Of a stretch of 5,598 bases of DNA, positions 1-5,357 are shown in pieces (within the stretch, counting starts at the first letter, position 1; each line of letters starts with the position of its first letter). A model generated the notes under the pieces. It saw only the letters and a program-made list of their open reading frames with translations. It had not been told where the DNA came from and did no database searches. The stretch is from an uncultured Fibrobacter sp. Its GTDB lineage: Bacteria > Fibrobacterota > Fibrobacteria > Fibrobacterales > Fibrobacteraceae. A program made the translations under genes and the position numbers. The stretch spans positions 1-5,598 of the forward strand of contig NZ_CALEFV010000017.1 of NCBI RefSeq assembly GCF_937877005.1. Reading direction: 5' to 3'.

Positions 1-634
1 GACGGATTTGCGCGACGGCAAAACCTACAAGACGGTGACCATTGGCAGACAGATTTGGATGGCGGAGAATCTGAACTATGCTTACACAGACGTTTTCTAT
101 AAAAGGGATAACTATACATCCGATTCCACCAGTTGGTGCTATGACAATGACCCTGCCAACTGTGCCAAATACGGTCGCTTGTACACCTGGGCTGCGGCCA
201 TGGATAGCCTTGGCAAGTGGAGTAAAAATGGCAAGAAATGCGGCTATATTGCGTCTTGTTCTCCGACCTATCCCGTGCGTGGCATTTGTCCTAAAGGCTG
301 GCACCTGCCCAGCAAGCAGGAGTTTGGAACCTTGATCACGGCGGTGGGCGACAGTTCCACAAATGGTACAGTTCTCAAGTCTACCGATGGCTGGAGCAAT
401 CATGGCAACGGCACAGACGCTTTCGGGTTCTCTGCGTTACCTGCTGGTGCCAGGAGCGATGGGCATTACGTACGAAGGGGCAGCTACGCATACTTCTGGA
501 GTTCAAATGATACGAAGGGCATTAGCAACGACGCGTACCGTATGTATTTGTACTGCGGCGAAGACATCGCAGGCTTGATTTACGATAATAAGAATCATGG
601 GGCCTCCGTCCGTTGCGTGAAGGACTCTAAATAA
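1..634 (+). CDS. FISUMP-domain protein, C-terminal part (5' end outside window)
   Basis: The reading frame is open from base 2, so the gene starts upstream of the window; the TTG at base 8 lies inside the domain and is not a credible start. About 210 residues are visible and nearly all are one FISUMP domain: RDGKTYKTVTIG, then IWMAENLNYAY, SWCYDN, YGRLYTW, GICPKGWHLP, GFSALPAGAR, FWSS and a final SVRCVKDSK before TAA at 632-634. Six cysteines occur in the pattern WCY..C, CGY..C, GIC and VRC, the same as in the genes at 653 and 4212. By analogy with those genes, the missing N-terminus probably holds a lipoprotein signal and a serine-rich linker, but this cannot be seen. The next gene starts 18 nt downstream with its own ribosome binding site, so the two are probably cotranscribed. 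The molecular function of the domain is not evident; export to the cell surface is inferred from family context. Confidence 0.9.
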   Translation, partial: TDLRDGKTYKTVTIGRQIWMAENLNYAYTDVFYKRDNYTSDSTSWCYDNDPANCAKYGRLYTWAAAMDSLGKWSKNGKKCGYIASCSPTYPVRGICPKGWHLPSKQEFGTLITAVGDSSTNGTVLKSTDGWSNHGNGTDAFGFSALPAGARSDGHYVRRGSYAYFWSSNDTKGISNDAYRMYLYCGEDIAGLIYDNKNHGASVRCVKDSK

Positions 635-652
635 TTTCGCAAAGGTTTCGCT
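635..652 (+). repeat. Conserved intergenic spacer with RBS (copy 1)
   Basis: The 18-nt spacer TTTCGCAAAGGTTTCGCT separates the stop at 632-634 from the ATG at 653. It matches the spacer at 5340-5357 at 15 of 18 positions and has the same length. The ribosome binding site AAAGG sits at 641-645. The similarity continues into both flanking coding sequences, so the whole gene junction appears duplicated. Confidence 0.8.
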
Positions 653-1849
653 ATGAAGAATTCATTTGCCAAGAAATTTGTGGTCTGCGCCCTTGCGGGG
701 GTGCTTGGTGCTGCGTTTATCGGCTGCGGGGACGACGACTCGTCTTCGCCGAAGGGGACGGGGCTTCCTGCCGAAGTGGCTGACAAGGCGGAACTTGAAA
801 CCTACGAGTGCGGCATGGATGTCATCGGCGAGAAGGTCTATGTAGCAGACCTTGAACTGAACTATGAATGCGACGGCGAAAAGTGGTTCAAGTCCTACGA
901 CCAGACAAAGCCGAGTTCGACTTCTACAAAGTCGTCGAGCAGCATGAAGGCTGATGGCTCCAGCGACGAAGGCGGTGATGAAAATTCCCCTGATAGCGAG
1001 AAGGGTAGTTCTTCAAGCGTCGCTCCGAGCGATGGCGCTTCCTCCGAAAGCAAAAATGGCGATTTGTCTAGTTCCTCTCGTGACAATGTGAATTCTTCGG
1101 GTACGAATCTGTCTAGTAGTTCAGTTGCGTCCAGTAGCAGTGTGAAATCGAGCGGTAGCATCGCTTCCAGCAGTAGCGTGTCTGTTGTTGATCCGGCAAC
1201 TGTTGTAACGGGGACATTGACTGATGACCGTGACGGCCAAGTCTATAAGACAGTCACCATAGGCACCCAGACCTGGATGGCACAAAATCTGAACTACGCC
1301 TACACTGGCGTGCCTTATAAATTCAGCTCCTATACCGGTAGTGACTCCTCCAGTTGGTGCTACAACAATGCCCCCGACGGTTGCGCCAAGTACGGTCGCC
1401 TTTATACCTGGAGCGCCGTGATGGATAGCGCGGCTCAGTTCAGTGAGAACGCTGGAACCAAGTGCGGCTATGGCATGACCTGTACCCCAAATAGCCCCCA
1501 CCGCGGTATTTGCCCGGAAGGCTGGCATGTACCTACTAACGAGGAGTACAGTACCCTGTACGCCAACATCGGTAGAACCTCCCCTGTCGGTAAAAAGCTC
1601 AGATCCACCACTGGCTGGTATGGTAGTTACAACGGTAGCGATGACTACGGGTTCTCGGTTCTCCCCGCCGGTTACAGGGACTTCAATGGCCTTTTCGCTC
1701 TCGAGAGATTCAACGCCTACTTGTGGAGTGCCTCTGAGTACAAATTTTACAATGCGGGGATCCAGCGCTTTAACTACGACATCTACCAGGTACTCCAGAA
1801 CGAGGACAACAAGGGCAAGGGCCGAAGTCTGCGTTGCCTCCAGGACTAA
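653..1849 (+). CDS. Serine-linker FISUMP-domain lipoprotein
   Basis: This is a complete 398-residue protein. Residues 1-25 form a lipoprotein signal: basic MKNSFAKK, a hydrophobic core and the lipobox FIGC with Cys25, followed by Gly-Asp-Asp-Asp. Residues about 39-80 form a small region (GLPAEV, ELETYECG, NYECDGEKWF) that resembles the start of the gene at 5358. Residues 88-177 are a linker dominated by Ser runs with Lys, Asp, Glu and Gly. The FISUMP domain fills about 190-398: DDRDGQVYKTVTIG, TWMAQNLNYAY, SWCYNN, YGRLYTW (247-253), GICPEGWHVPT (285-295), GFSVLPAGYR (333-342), LWSASE (357-362), RSLRCLQD at the end. The start is chosen for AAAGG at 641-645, 7 nt before ATG. The layout suggests a lipid anchor, a flexible spacer and a distal disulfide-bonded domain. 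It lies 18 nt after the preceding FISUMP gene, with hairpins after its stop. The substrate or partner is unknown. Confidence 0.93.
   Translation: MKNSFAKKFVVCALAGVLGAAFIGCGDDDSSSPKGTGLPAEVADKAELETYECGMDVIGEKVYVADLELNYECDGEKWFKSYDQTKPSSTSTKSSSSMKADGSSDEGGDENSPDSEKGSSSSVAPSDGASSESKNGDLSSSSRDNVNSSGTNLSSSSVASSSSVKSSGSIASSSSVSVVDPATVVTGTLTDDRDGQVYKTVTIGTQTWMAQNLNYAYTGVPYKFSSYTGSDSSSWCYNNAPDGCAKYGRLYTWSAVMDSAAQFSENAGTKCGYGMTCTPNSPHRGICPEGWHVPTNEEYSTLYANIGRTSPVGKKLRSTTGWYGSYNGSDDYGFSVLPAGYRDFNGLFALERFNAYLWSASEYKFYNAGIQRFNYDIYQVLQNEDNKGKGRSLRCLQD
914..1183 (+). repeat. Serine-rich low-complexity linker (coding)
   Basis: About 90 codons encode a linker with many SSSS runs separated by short acidic or basic stretches. 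Serine is written with mixed codons (TCC, AGC, AGT, TCG, TCT), so the DNA is degenerate rather than a clean microsatellite. That argues for selection on the protein composition. Such linkers separate a lipid anchor or small N-terminal region from the FISUMP domain here and in the gene at 4212. Confidence 0.85.
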
Positions 1850-1888
1850 AACCTGTTCCGTGGCTGAACATTCGCGTTAGGCCAGCAA

Positions 1889-1944
1889 CCACTTAGAGTT
1901 TCGCTCTTAGTGGGCCGTGGTCCCCTTTAGGGGATGACGCAGCC
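1889..1944. terminator. Two adjacent hairpins between convergent genes, possible bidirectional terminator
   Basis: The first hairpin (1889-1913) pairs CCACTTAGAG with CTCTTAGTGG around a TTTCG loop: nine of ten positions pair, with one T-T mismatch. The second pairs TCCCC (1921-1925) with GGGGA (1930-1934) around TTTA. It can extend outward to about 1913-1944 with one G-G mismatch and a two-base bulge. The two share base 1913 at their junction. The gene at 653 ends at 1849 on the + strand and the gene on the - strand ends at 1967, so a shared terminator is expected here. Neither hairpin has a T-run on either strand, so this is not a classical intrinsic terminator. A repeat element or structured RNA 3' end is an alternative. 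Confidence 0.4.
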
Positions 1945-1966
1945 ATTGCCCCATACAAGAACGAAT

Positions 1967-2341
1967 CTATTTGGATGAGTTCAAGTGATATTCGCAGTCT
2001 TCCATGGCTTCCTTGTAAAGGTCGTCACGATTCTGGTCGGTCAAGACTTCGTCTTTTTGATCCATGTGGTAATCGTTCATCCAGATTTCATGCTTGACCG
2101 TGGTTTCGTCTTGCCAAATGTAAATATCGCGGATGCCCATAAACTGTTCGGAATACTTCCAGGTATCGCATTCCTTTTTAAAGGAGCAGCTTGTGTCGTC
2201 CCCTGAGCCATCTTTGGGACAGCTGCCTGAACCTTTGTTGTTCGGTGATGAGTCATCTGTTGCGGAACTGCTGTTGGAATCGCTGCCGCAGGCAACTAGC
2301 AAGGCGGCAATGGAAAACGGGATAATAAATTTTTTGAGCAT
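1967..2341 (-). CDS. Small cysteine-containing lipoprotein, function unknown
   Basis: The likely product has 124 residues. It begins MLKKFIIPFSIAALLVAC, a compact lipoprotein signal with lipobox LVAC and Cys18. A Ser/Asp/Asn/Gly-rich spacer (about 19-50) follows, then a C-terminal part with Cys41, Cys52, Cys58 and Cys116 and many acidic and aromatic residues (WKYSEQF, IYIWQDE, EIWMNDYH, EDCEYH). The frame is open 18 codons further upstream, but that extension would put a non-signal sequence before the signal peptide. The chosen ATG (2341-2339) has AAAAGGA at 2354-2348, six bases upstream. I see no FISUMP motifs and do not recognise a family. It lies 38 nt downstream of the two-domain FISUMP gene on the same strand, so cotranscription is likely and a partnership at the cell envelope is possible. 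The four mature cysteines could form two disulfides, which is inference. Confidence 0.75.
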   Translation of the reverse strand: MLKKFIIPFSIAALLVACGSDSNSSSATDDSSPNNKGSGSCPKDGSGDDTSCSFKKECDTWKYSEQFMGIRDIYIWQDETTVKHEIWMNDYHMDQKDEVLTDQNRDDLYKEAMEDCEYHLNSSK

Positions 2342-2347
2342 TTTTGG

Positions 2348-2354
2348 TCCTTTT
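2348..2354 (-). promoter_or_regulatory. Ribosome binding site deciding the start of the small lipoprotein
   Basis: Read on the minus strand this is AAAAGGA, six bases before the ATG at 2341-2339. It supports that ATG over two in-frame upstream ATGs (at 2365 and 2395), which would give an N-terminus lacking the usual signal-peptide layout. Confidence 0.6.
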
Positions 2355-2379
2355 ATTTTAAGCATTGGCAACCAGGTTA

Positions 2380-3798
2380 TCAATCCTTCACGCAACGAAC
2401 GTAGAGCCCATGAGTAGAACTGCCCATCTCTAAATCAAAATTTTTCCATATCCAACTATATTCATAGTATAAATTATAGAGCTTATCAACGTATGTCGTA
2501 TCCAAGGTGAAATTTTCAGCCTCAACAGAATCGGTGTAAACAGTATCAATTACCATTCTTACCTCCAAAGAGTCTTCGCTTGTCCAAAACTCGGTTTCAT
2601 TGAAGGGACTCTTTTCCACTTTCCCCAAAAACTTCCTAGTCGGCAACATGGTAAAACCGGTCGTATTCGTAGGCTTTACCTCAGAAGGATCCCAATAGGA
2701 ATTTGTTGCCATGAGGTTTCCCATATTATCTGCGACCGTGAACAAATCTTGCCATTCAGCCACCGACGGCACATGCCAGCCACTAGGGCAGATTGAATCT
2801 CTCTGGCTGCCATAATAAACACTTCCTATTGAATAATACTCAATTGTATCCTGACGGTCACGCAGATATTTTCCTGGTGCATATCTCAAATTTTCTGCCA
2901 TCCAGGTATAATTGCCGATTTTTAGATATCCGTAAACATTGCTGTCGCGCTCATCTGTAAAATAGCTGTATTCAAGATCGCCGTTGAAATGATTTTTTGC
3001 TCCGTTCAAGTCATGGACCAATTGAGTTTGCGCTATTTTTATGGAATCAAGACGGTTTTGGCGAACACTTTGAAACTTTTTCATGGCATCGGCGGAATCC
3101 GCCCTGGAACCCAAAAGACAGCGAACATACATTTCAAAAGACTTTCCTGAAAAATTGGGTTCAAATGGCTTACGGTCGCCTAGATCGATGGAATAGCAGA
3201 CTGCCATTCGGGAATTGGATTCGTACTTGTATCCGTACTCCGTATCGATGCGAACACCATAATCCGTAGATGTACTGGTCCAATAAGTGTTGGAGCCACC
3301 CCAACCATGTTCAGCCAAGCCACAGAATGTAGTGGAATCGCATTTAGAGGTTACCAACGTCTTAAGCTCGTCAAACTCAGCCATGGTCGGCAAATGCCAG
3401 CCCGGAGGACATATTCCATCGTTATACAAGCTATCATCATAGTAGGCAAAATTCATTGCCACTTCATAGGAATACTTGCGTCCAGACTCACCATCAGAAG
3501 ACTGCTCAACATTGTTTGTTGCCATCTTCGGATTCCACAGCGTGTCGTAGAAAGCTAGATTTTCGGCCATCCATACTTGAGTACCGACCCGAGCAATTTT
3601 ATAGGTTGTTCCATCACGCGGGTCAACCATGGAGCTCATTTTGACGACGCCATCTTTTGTTCCTGAATTCTCAAAAGAATTTTTGTCGCCGGAGCCAGTC
3701 TCGTCTTCACTACCGGAATTGGTACCGCTGTCGCCGCAGGCAATTAGCGTCAAAGCAAAGCCAAGAGCCATAGTTATCGGGAACAAGTTTTTTTTCAT
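2380..3798 (-). CDS. Lipoprotein with two tandem divergent FISUMP domains
   Basis: The product has 472 residues from the chosen start. The signal MKKNLFPITMALGFALTLIAC gives lipobox LIAC with Cys21, followed by a Gly/Ser/Asp/Asn-rich spacer to about residue 50. Domain 1 (about 58-230) has DPRDGTTYK, VWMAENL, GRKYSYEVAMN (counterpart of GRLYTWAAAMD), GICPPGWHLPT (128-138), YWTSTS (172-177) and YVRC (224-227). A likely helical, charged linker (about 231-270) joins domain 2 (about 281-472): DERDSNVYG, TWMAENLRY, SICPSGWHVP (335-344), FTMLPTR, FWTSED and YVRCVKD at the end. Domain 1 lacks the LPAG-type block, and both lack the WCY..C and CGY..C cysteines of the plus-strand genes. The frame extends eight codons upstream, but GGAGG at 3807-3803 lies inside that extension, so Met at 3798 is preferred. 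The small lipoprotein gene follows after 38 nt. Export and anchoring are well supported; function is unknown. Confidence 0.92.
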   Translation of the reverse strand: MKKNLFPITMALGFALTLIACGDSGTNSGSEDETGSGDKNSFENSGTKDGVVKMSSMVDPRDGTTYKIARVGTQVWMAENLAFYDTLWNPKMATNNVEQSSDGESGRKYSYEVAMNFAYYDDSLYNDGICPPGWHLPTMAEFDELKTLVTSKCDSTTFCGLAEHGWGGSNTYWTSTSTDYGVRIDTEYGYKYESNSRMAVCYSIDLGDRKPFEPNFSGKSFEMYVRCLLGSRADSADAMKKFQSVRQNRLDSIKIAQTQLVHDLNGAKNHFNGDLEYSYFTDERDSNVYGYLKIGNYTWMAENLRYAPGKYLRDRQDTIEYYSIGSVYYGSQRDSICPSGWHVPSVAEWQDLFTVADNMGNLMATNSYWDPSEVKPTNTTGFTMLPTRKFLGKVEKSPFNETEFWTSEDSLEVRMVIDTVYTDSVEAENFTLDTTYVDKLYNLYYEYSWIWKNFDLEMGSSTHGLYVRCVKD

Positions 3799-3802
3799 TA
3801 TG

Positions 3803-3807
3803 CCTCC
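3803..3807 (-). promoter_or_regulatory. Ribosome binding site deciding the start of the two-domain FISUMP gene
   Basis: On the minus strand this reads GGAGG, four bases before the ATG at 3798-3796. It is the strongest Shine-Dalgarno match in the window and overlaps the alternative upstream reading, so translation should begin at 3798. Confidence 0.65.
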
Positions 3808-4070
3808 AAATTTATCTAGCACAATAGTACACCTAATATAACTAACGGAAAATGTTCAACCAGGCTTTGCAGAGCCGTAAAGTGAGTTTTGCAAGCCCAT
3901 TTGTCAAAAACATCAGCTATGGCAATAGCAGAAAGAAGAATCAGTTTTTTTTCATATTTTGCTTCTAGAGAATTATGATGTGGAGGAATATAGTTTGAAC
4001 AAATAAATTGTGCAAGACATTTTGTTGGGCTGTTTCTTGTAAAATTTCATGAATTGACTATGAAAACAGC

Positions 4071-4097
4071 CTATATGTCGCAGTGTGAGACATATAG
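4071..4097. repeat. Perfect 9-bp inverted repeat in the divergent intergenic region
   Basis: CTATATGTC (4071-4079) and GACATATAG (4089-4097) are exact reverse complements separated by nine bases. It could be an operator for a dimeric regulator, or a hairpin in a transcript. A short T-run follows (AAATTTTT), so a weak plus-strand terminator is also possible, although no complete gene ends just upstream. Confidence 0.6.
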
Positions 4098-4150
4098 AAA
4101 TTTTTCGCCCCGACGCGGCAAAAAAAGTTCGTTTTCTACGCATTGAAGGC

Positions 4151-4180
4151 TTGCGGTGCAGGGGGGTGCTTTGTTATTTT
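4151..4180 (+). promoter_or_regulatory. Candidate promoter for the FISUMP lipoprotein at 4212
   Basis: TTGCGG at 4151-4156 and TATTTT at 4175-4180 are spaced by 18 bases and lie 31 nt or more before the ATG. The match to a general bacterial consensus is only moderate, and I cannot verify the Fibrobacter-specific promoter pattern. Confidence 0.3.
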
Positions 4181-4211
4181 TAGGGGGTAAGGTTTACAAA
4201 GGGATGTTCTT

Positions 4212-5339
4212 ATGAGAAAGTCTTTCCAGCGTGTCATTGCGACCCTGAACTTGTTTCAGGGGAAGCAATCTCTAACCATCTTTATGTTGGCGGCAATATT
4301 CGCCCTTTCCGCCTGTGACGACTCTTCGTCGGCGGGTGGTGATGACGGCGAAACAAGTGCCCTGAGCAGCAGCGCCAAGGTCACTGAGCCAGCCGAAGTG
4401 ACCGACGGGTCCAGCGACAGCAACGGCGAAGCAATCTCCAGCAGCGGCAAAACGGAGTTGAACGGGTCCAGCAGTTCTGCCAAGTCGTCATTCTCGGAGC
4501 GAAGCGGAGGGGATCCATCCAGTTCTAGCGTAAAGTTGAGTAGTAGCAGTGCTAAATCCAGCAGCAGTTCCATGAGCAAGGTAGAGTCTTCGTCAAGCGA
4601 AAAGGTCTCTATATCATCATCGAGTTGGGGTGTCTTTGATTGGAGTGTTCCCAAGGAAGCCTATCTCAACCCAGAAATTCAGTATGACTCGATTGTTGAT
4701 GAACGCGATGGTCAGGTCTATAAGACGATAAAAATCGGAGATCAAACTTGGATGGCTCAGAATCTGAACTATGCTTATACAGGTGTAAAATTCCACAGTG
4801 TTTACGGTACTGAATCCGATTCTACAAGTTGGTGCTATAACAACAAAGCAGAAAATTGTGCCGTGGCTGGCCGTCTTTATACCTGGGCAGCGGCTATCGA
4901 CTCGGTGAAACTAGCAACCGATGCGGATAACCCGCTGAATTGCGGTTATGGTAAAAATTGCACGTTGCCTTCAATGGTTCAAGGAGTTTGCCCCAGCGGT
5001 TGGCACTTGCCTACATACGATGAATGGAGAGTCTTGTTTATTGCGGTTGGTGCTTCATCTACGACAGCAACAGTTCTAAAATCCCTATCAGGCTGGAATG
5101 GAAGTGGCAGTGGCTCTGATGCATACGGTTTTTCCGCGCTGCCAGCTGGTTACAGAAGCAGCAGAGGAGGAACCTCCTTCTCCCTAGCTGGCAGTTTCAC
5201 GTACTTTTGGAGTGCCACTGAAGACGTCAATCCACGCTTAGTTCGTGTACCTGAACTGCGGCCCTTCGTGTCAAGCCTAAGCTATTATCAAGACAAGGGT
5301 TATGCCATCTCCGTTCGTTGCATCAAGAACTCTGAGTAA
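4212..5339 (+). CDS. Serine-linker FISUMP lipoprotein with repeat-extended signal peptide
   Basis: The product has 375 residues. Lipobox ALSAC places the lipidated cysteine at residue 35, late compared with Cys25 in the genes at 653 and 5358. The extra residues (about 7-21) are encoded by a palindromic element. The start has AAAGGG at 4198-4203, eight bases upstream. The alternative Met25 would give a compact MLAAIFALSAC signal but lacks basic residues and a well-placed ribosome binding site. A Ser-rich linker covers about 47-138. The FISUMP domain (about 162-375) has DERDGQVYKTIKIG, TWMAQNLNYAYTG, SWCYNN, AGRLYTWAAAID, GVCPSGWHLPT (258-268), GFSALPAGYR (306-315), YFWSATE (331-337) and SVRCIKNSE. 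All six cysteines of the WCY..C, CGY..C, GVC, VRC pattern are present. AGRLYTW replaces the YGRLYTW of the other plus-strand copies. Another lipoprotein gene follows after 18 nt, implying an operon. A surface location is well supported; the ligand is unknown. Confidence 0.92.
   Translation: MRKSFQRVIATLNLFQGKQSLTIFMLAAIFALSACDDSSSAGGDDGETSALSSSAKVTEPAEVTDGSSDSNGEAISSSGKTELNGSSSSAKSSFSERSGGDPSSSSVKLSSSSAKSSSSSMSKVESSSSEKVSISSSSWGVFDWSVPKEAYLNPEIQYDSIVDERDGQVYKTIKIGDQTWMAQNLNYAYTGVKFHSVYGTESDSTSWCYNNKAENCAVAGRLYTWAAAIDSVKLATDADNPLNCGYGKNCTLPSMVQGVCPSGWHLPTYDEWRVLFIAVGASSTTATVLKSLSGWNGSGSGSDAYGFSALPAGYRSSRGGTSFSLAGSFTYFWSATEDVNPRLVRVPELRPFVSSLSYYQDKGYAISVRCIKNSE
4231..4274. repeat. Palindromic repeat element inside a signal-peptide coding region
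   Basis: The inner stem pairs CCCTGAA (4243-4249) with TTCAGGG (4255-4261) around the loop CTTGT. The outer stem pairs ATTGC (4236-4240) with GCAAT (4265-4269). The layout, with CATTGCGA at one end and GAAGCAATC at the other, resembles short dispersed palindromic repeats of other bacterial genomes as I remember them. It lies in frame, adding about 15 codons to the n-region of the lipoprotein signal. Its boundaries are estimated from the stems and from comparison with the sister signal peptides. Confidence 0.65.
4350..4625 (+). repeat. Serine-rich low-complexity linker (coding)
   Basis: About 92 codons (residues 47-138) encode repeated SSSS and SSSAKS-like runs, interspersed with Glu, Asp, Lys and Gly. 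Codons for serine are mixed (AGC, TCC, AGT, TCT, TCG, TCA). It connects the lipid anchor to the FISUMP domain. It is similar in length and composition, but not clearly alignable in order, to the linker at 914-1183. Confidence 0.85.
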
Positions 5340-5357
5340 TTTCCAAAAGGTTTTGCT
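5340..5357 (+). repeat. Conserved intergenic spacer with RBS (copy 2)
   Basis: The spacer TTTCCAAAAGGTTTTGCT lies between the TAA at 5337-5339 and the ATG at 5358. It has the same length as the spacer at 635-652 and matches it at 15 of 18 positions. The ribosome binding site AAAAGG lies at 5345-5350, seven bases before the start. Confidence 0.8.

Larger units (their letters stand above)
3799..4211. other. Divergent intergenic region, no gene called
   Basis: This 413-nt A+T-rich stretch lies between two divergent lipoprotein genes and should hold a promoter for each. For the minus-strand gene I find only weak candidates in 3824-3859: a TACTAT or TATATT -10-like hexamer, with TTGAAC too close to the latter. 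The right half holds a perfect 9-bp inverted repeat (4071-4097), a palindromic TTCATGAA (4046-4053) and a plausible plus-strand promoter (4151-4180). T-runs occur around 3943-3950. I see no tRNA or other recognisable RNA gene. Two tiny open frames (4060-4146 and 4085-4183) are present but lack support as genes. Confidence 0.6.

Noticed and set aside
8..10. TTG as a start codon for the first gene
   Set aside because: The frame is open to the left edge and the TTG lies directly before the conserved RDGKTYKT block, inside the domain. The true start is outside the window.
1121..1528. 135-codon open frame on the minus strand
   Set aside because: It lies opposite the linker and FISUMP domain of the gene at 653, has no signal or recognisable motif, and its low-complexity stretches mirror the plus-strand coding sequence.
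2342..2395. N-terminal extension of the small minus-strand lipoprotein
   Set aside because: It would place MREGLITWLP before a complete lipoprotein signal and reach into the upstream gene's 3' end. The internal ATG has a better ribosome binding site.
2133..2417. Plus-strand 94-codon frame opposite the small lipoprotein
   Set aside because: It lies fully antisense to a lipoprotein gene with a clear signal and to the end of the next gene, and shows no recognisable features.
3661..3685. GAATTC...AAGAATT short inverted repeat
   Set aside because: It lies within the coding sequence of a low-complexity spacer, is short, and is likely chance.
3799..3822. Eight-codon upstream extension of the two-domain FISUMP gene
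   Set aside because: The extension contains the GGAGG ribosome binding site, and the signal peptide begins naturally at the internal MKKN.
3835..3859. TTGAAC / TATATT promoter for the minus-strand operon
   Set aside because: The two hexamers are only 13 bases apart, too close for a standard promoter, so no feature was called.
4256..4654. 132-codon minus-strand frame rich in Leu, Asp and Glu
   Set aside because: It is the antisense of the serine-rich linker; serine codons read backward give Leu, Glu, Ala and Asp runs. There is no independent evidence for a gene.
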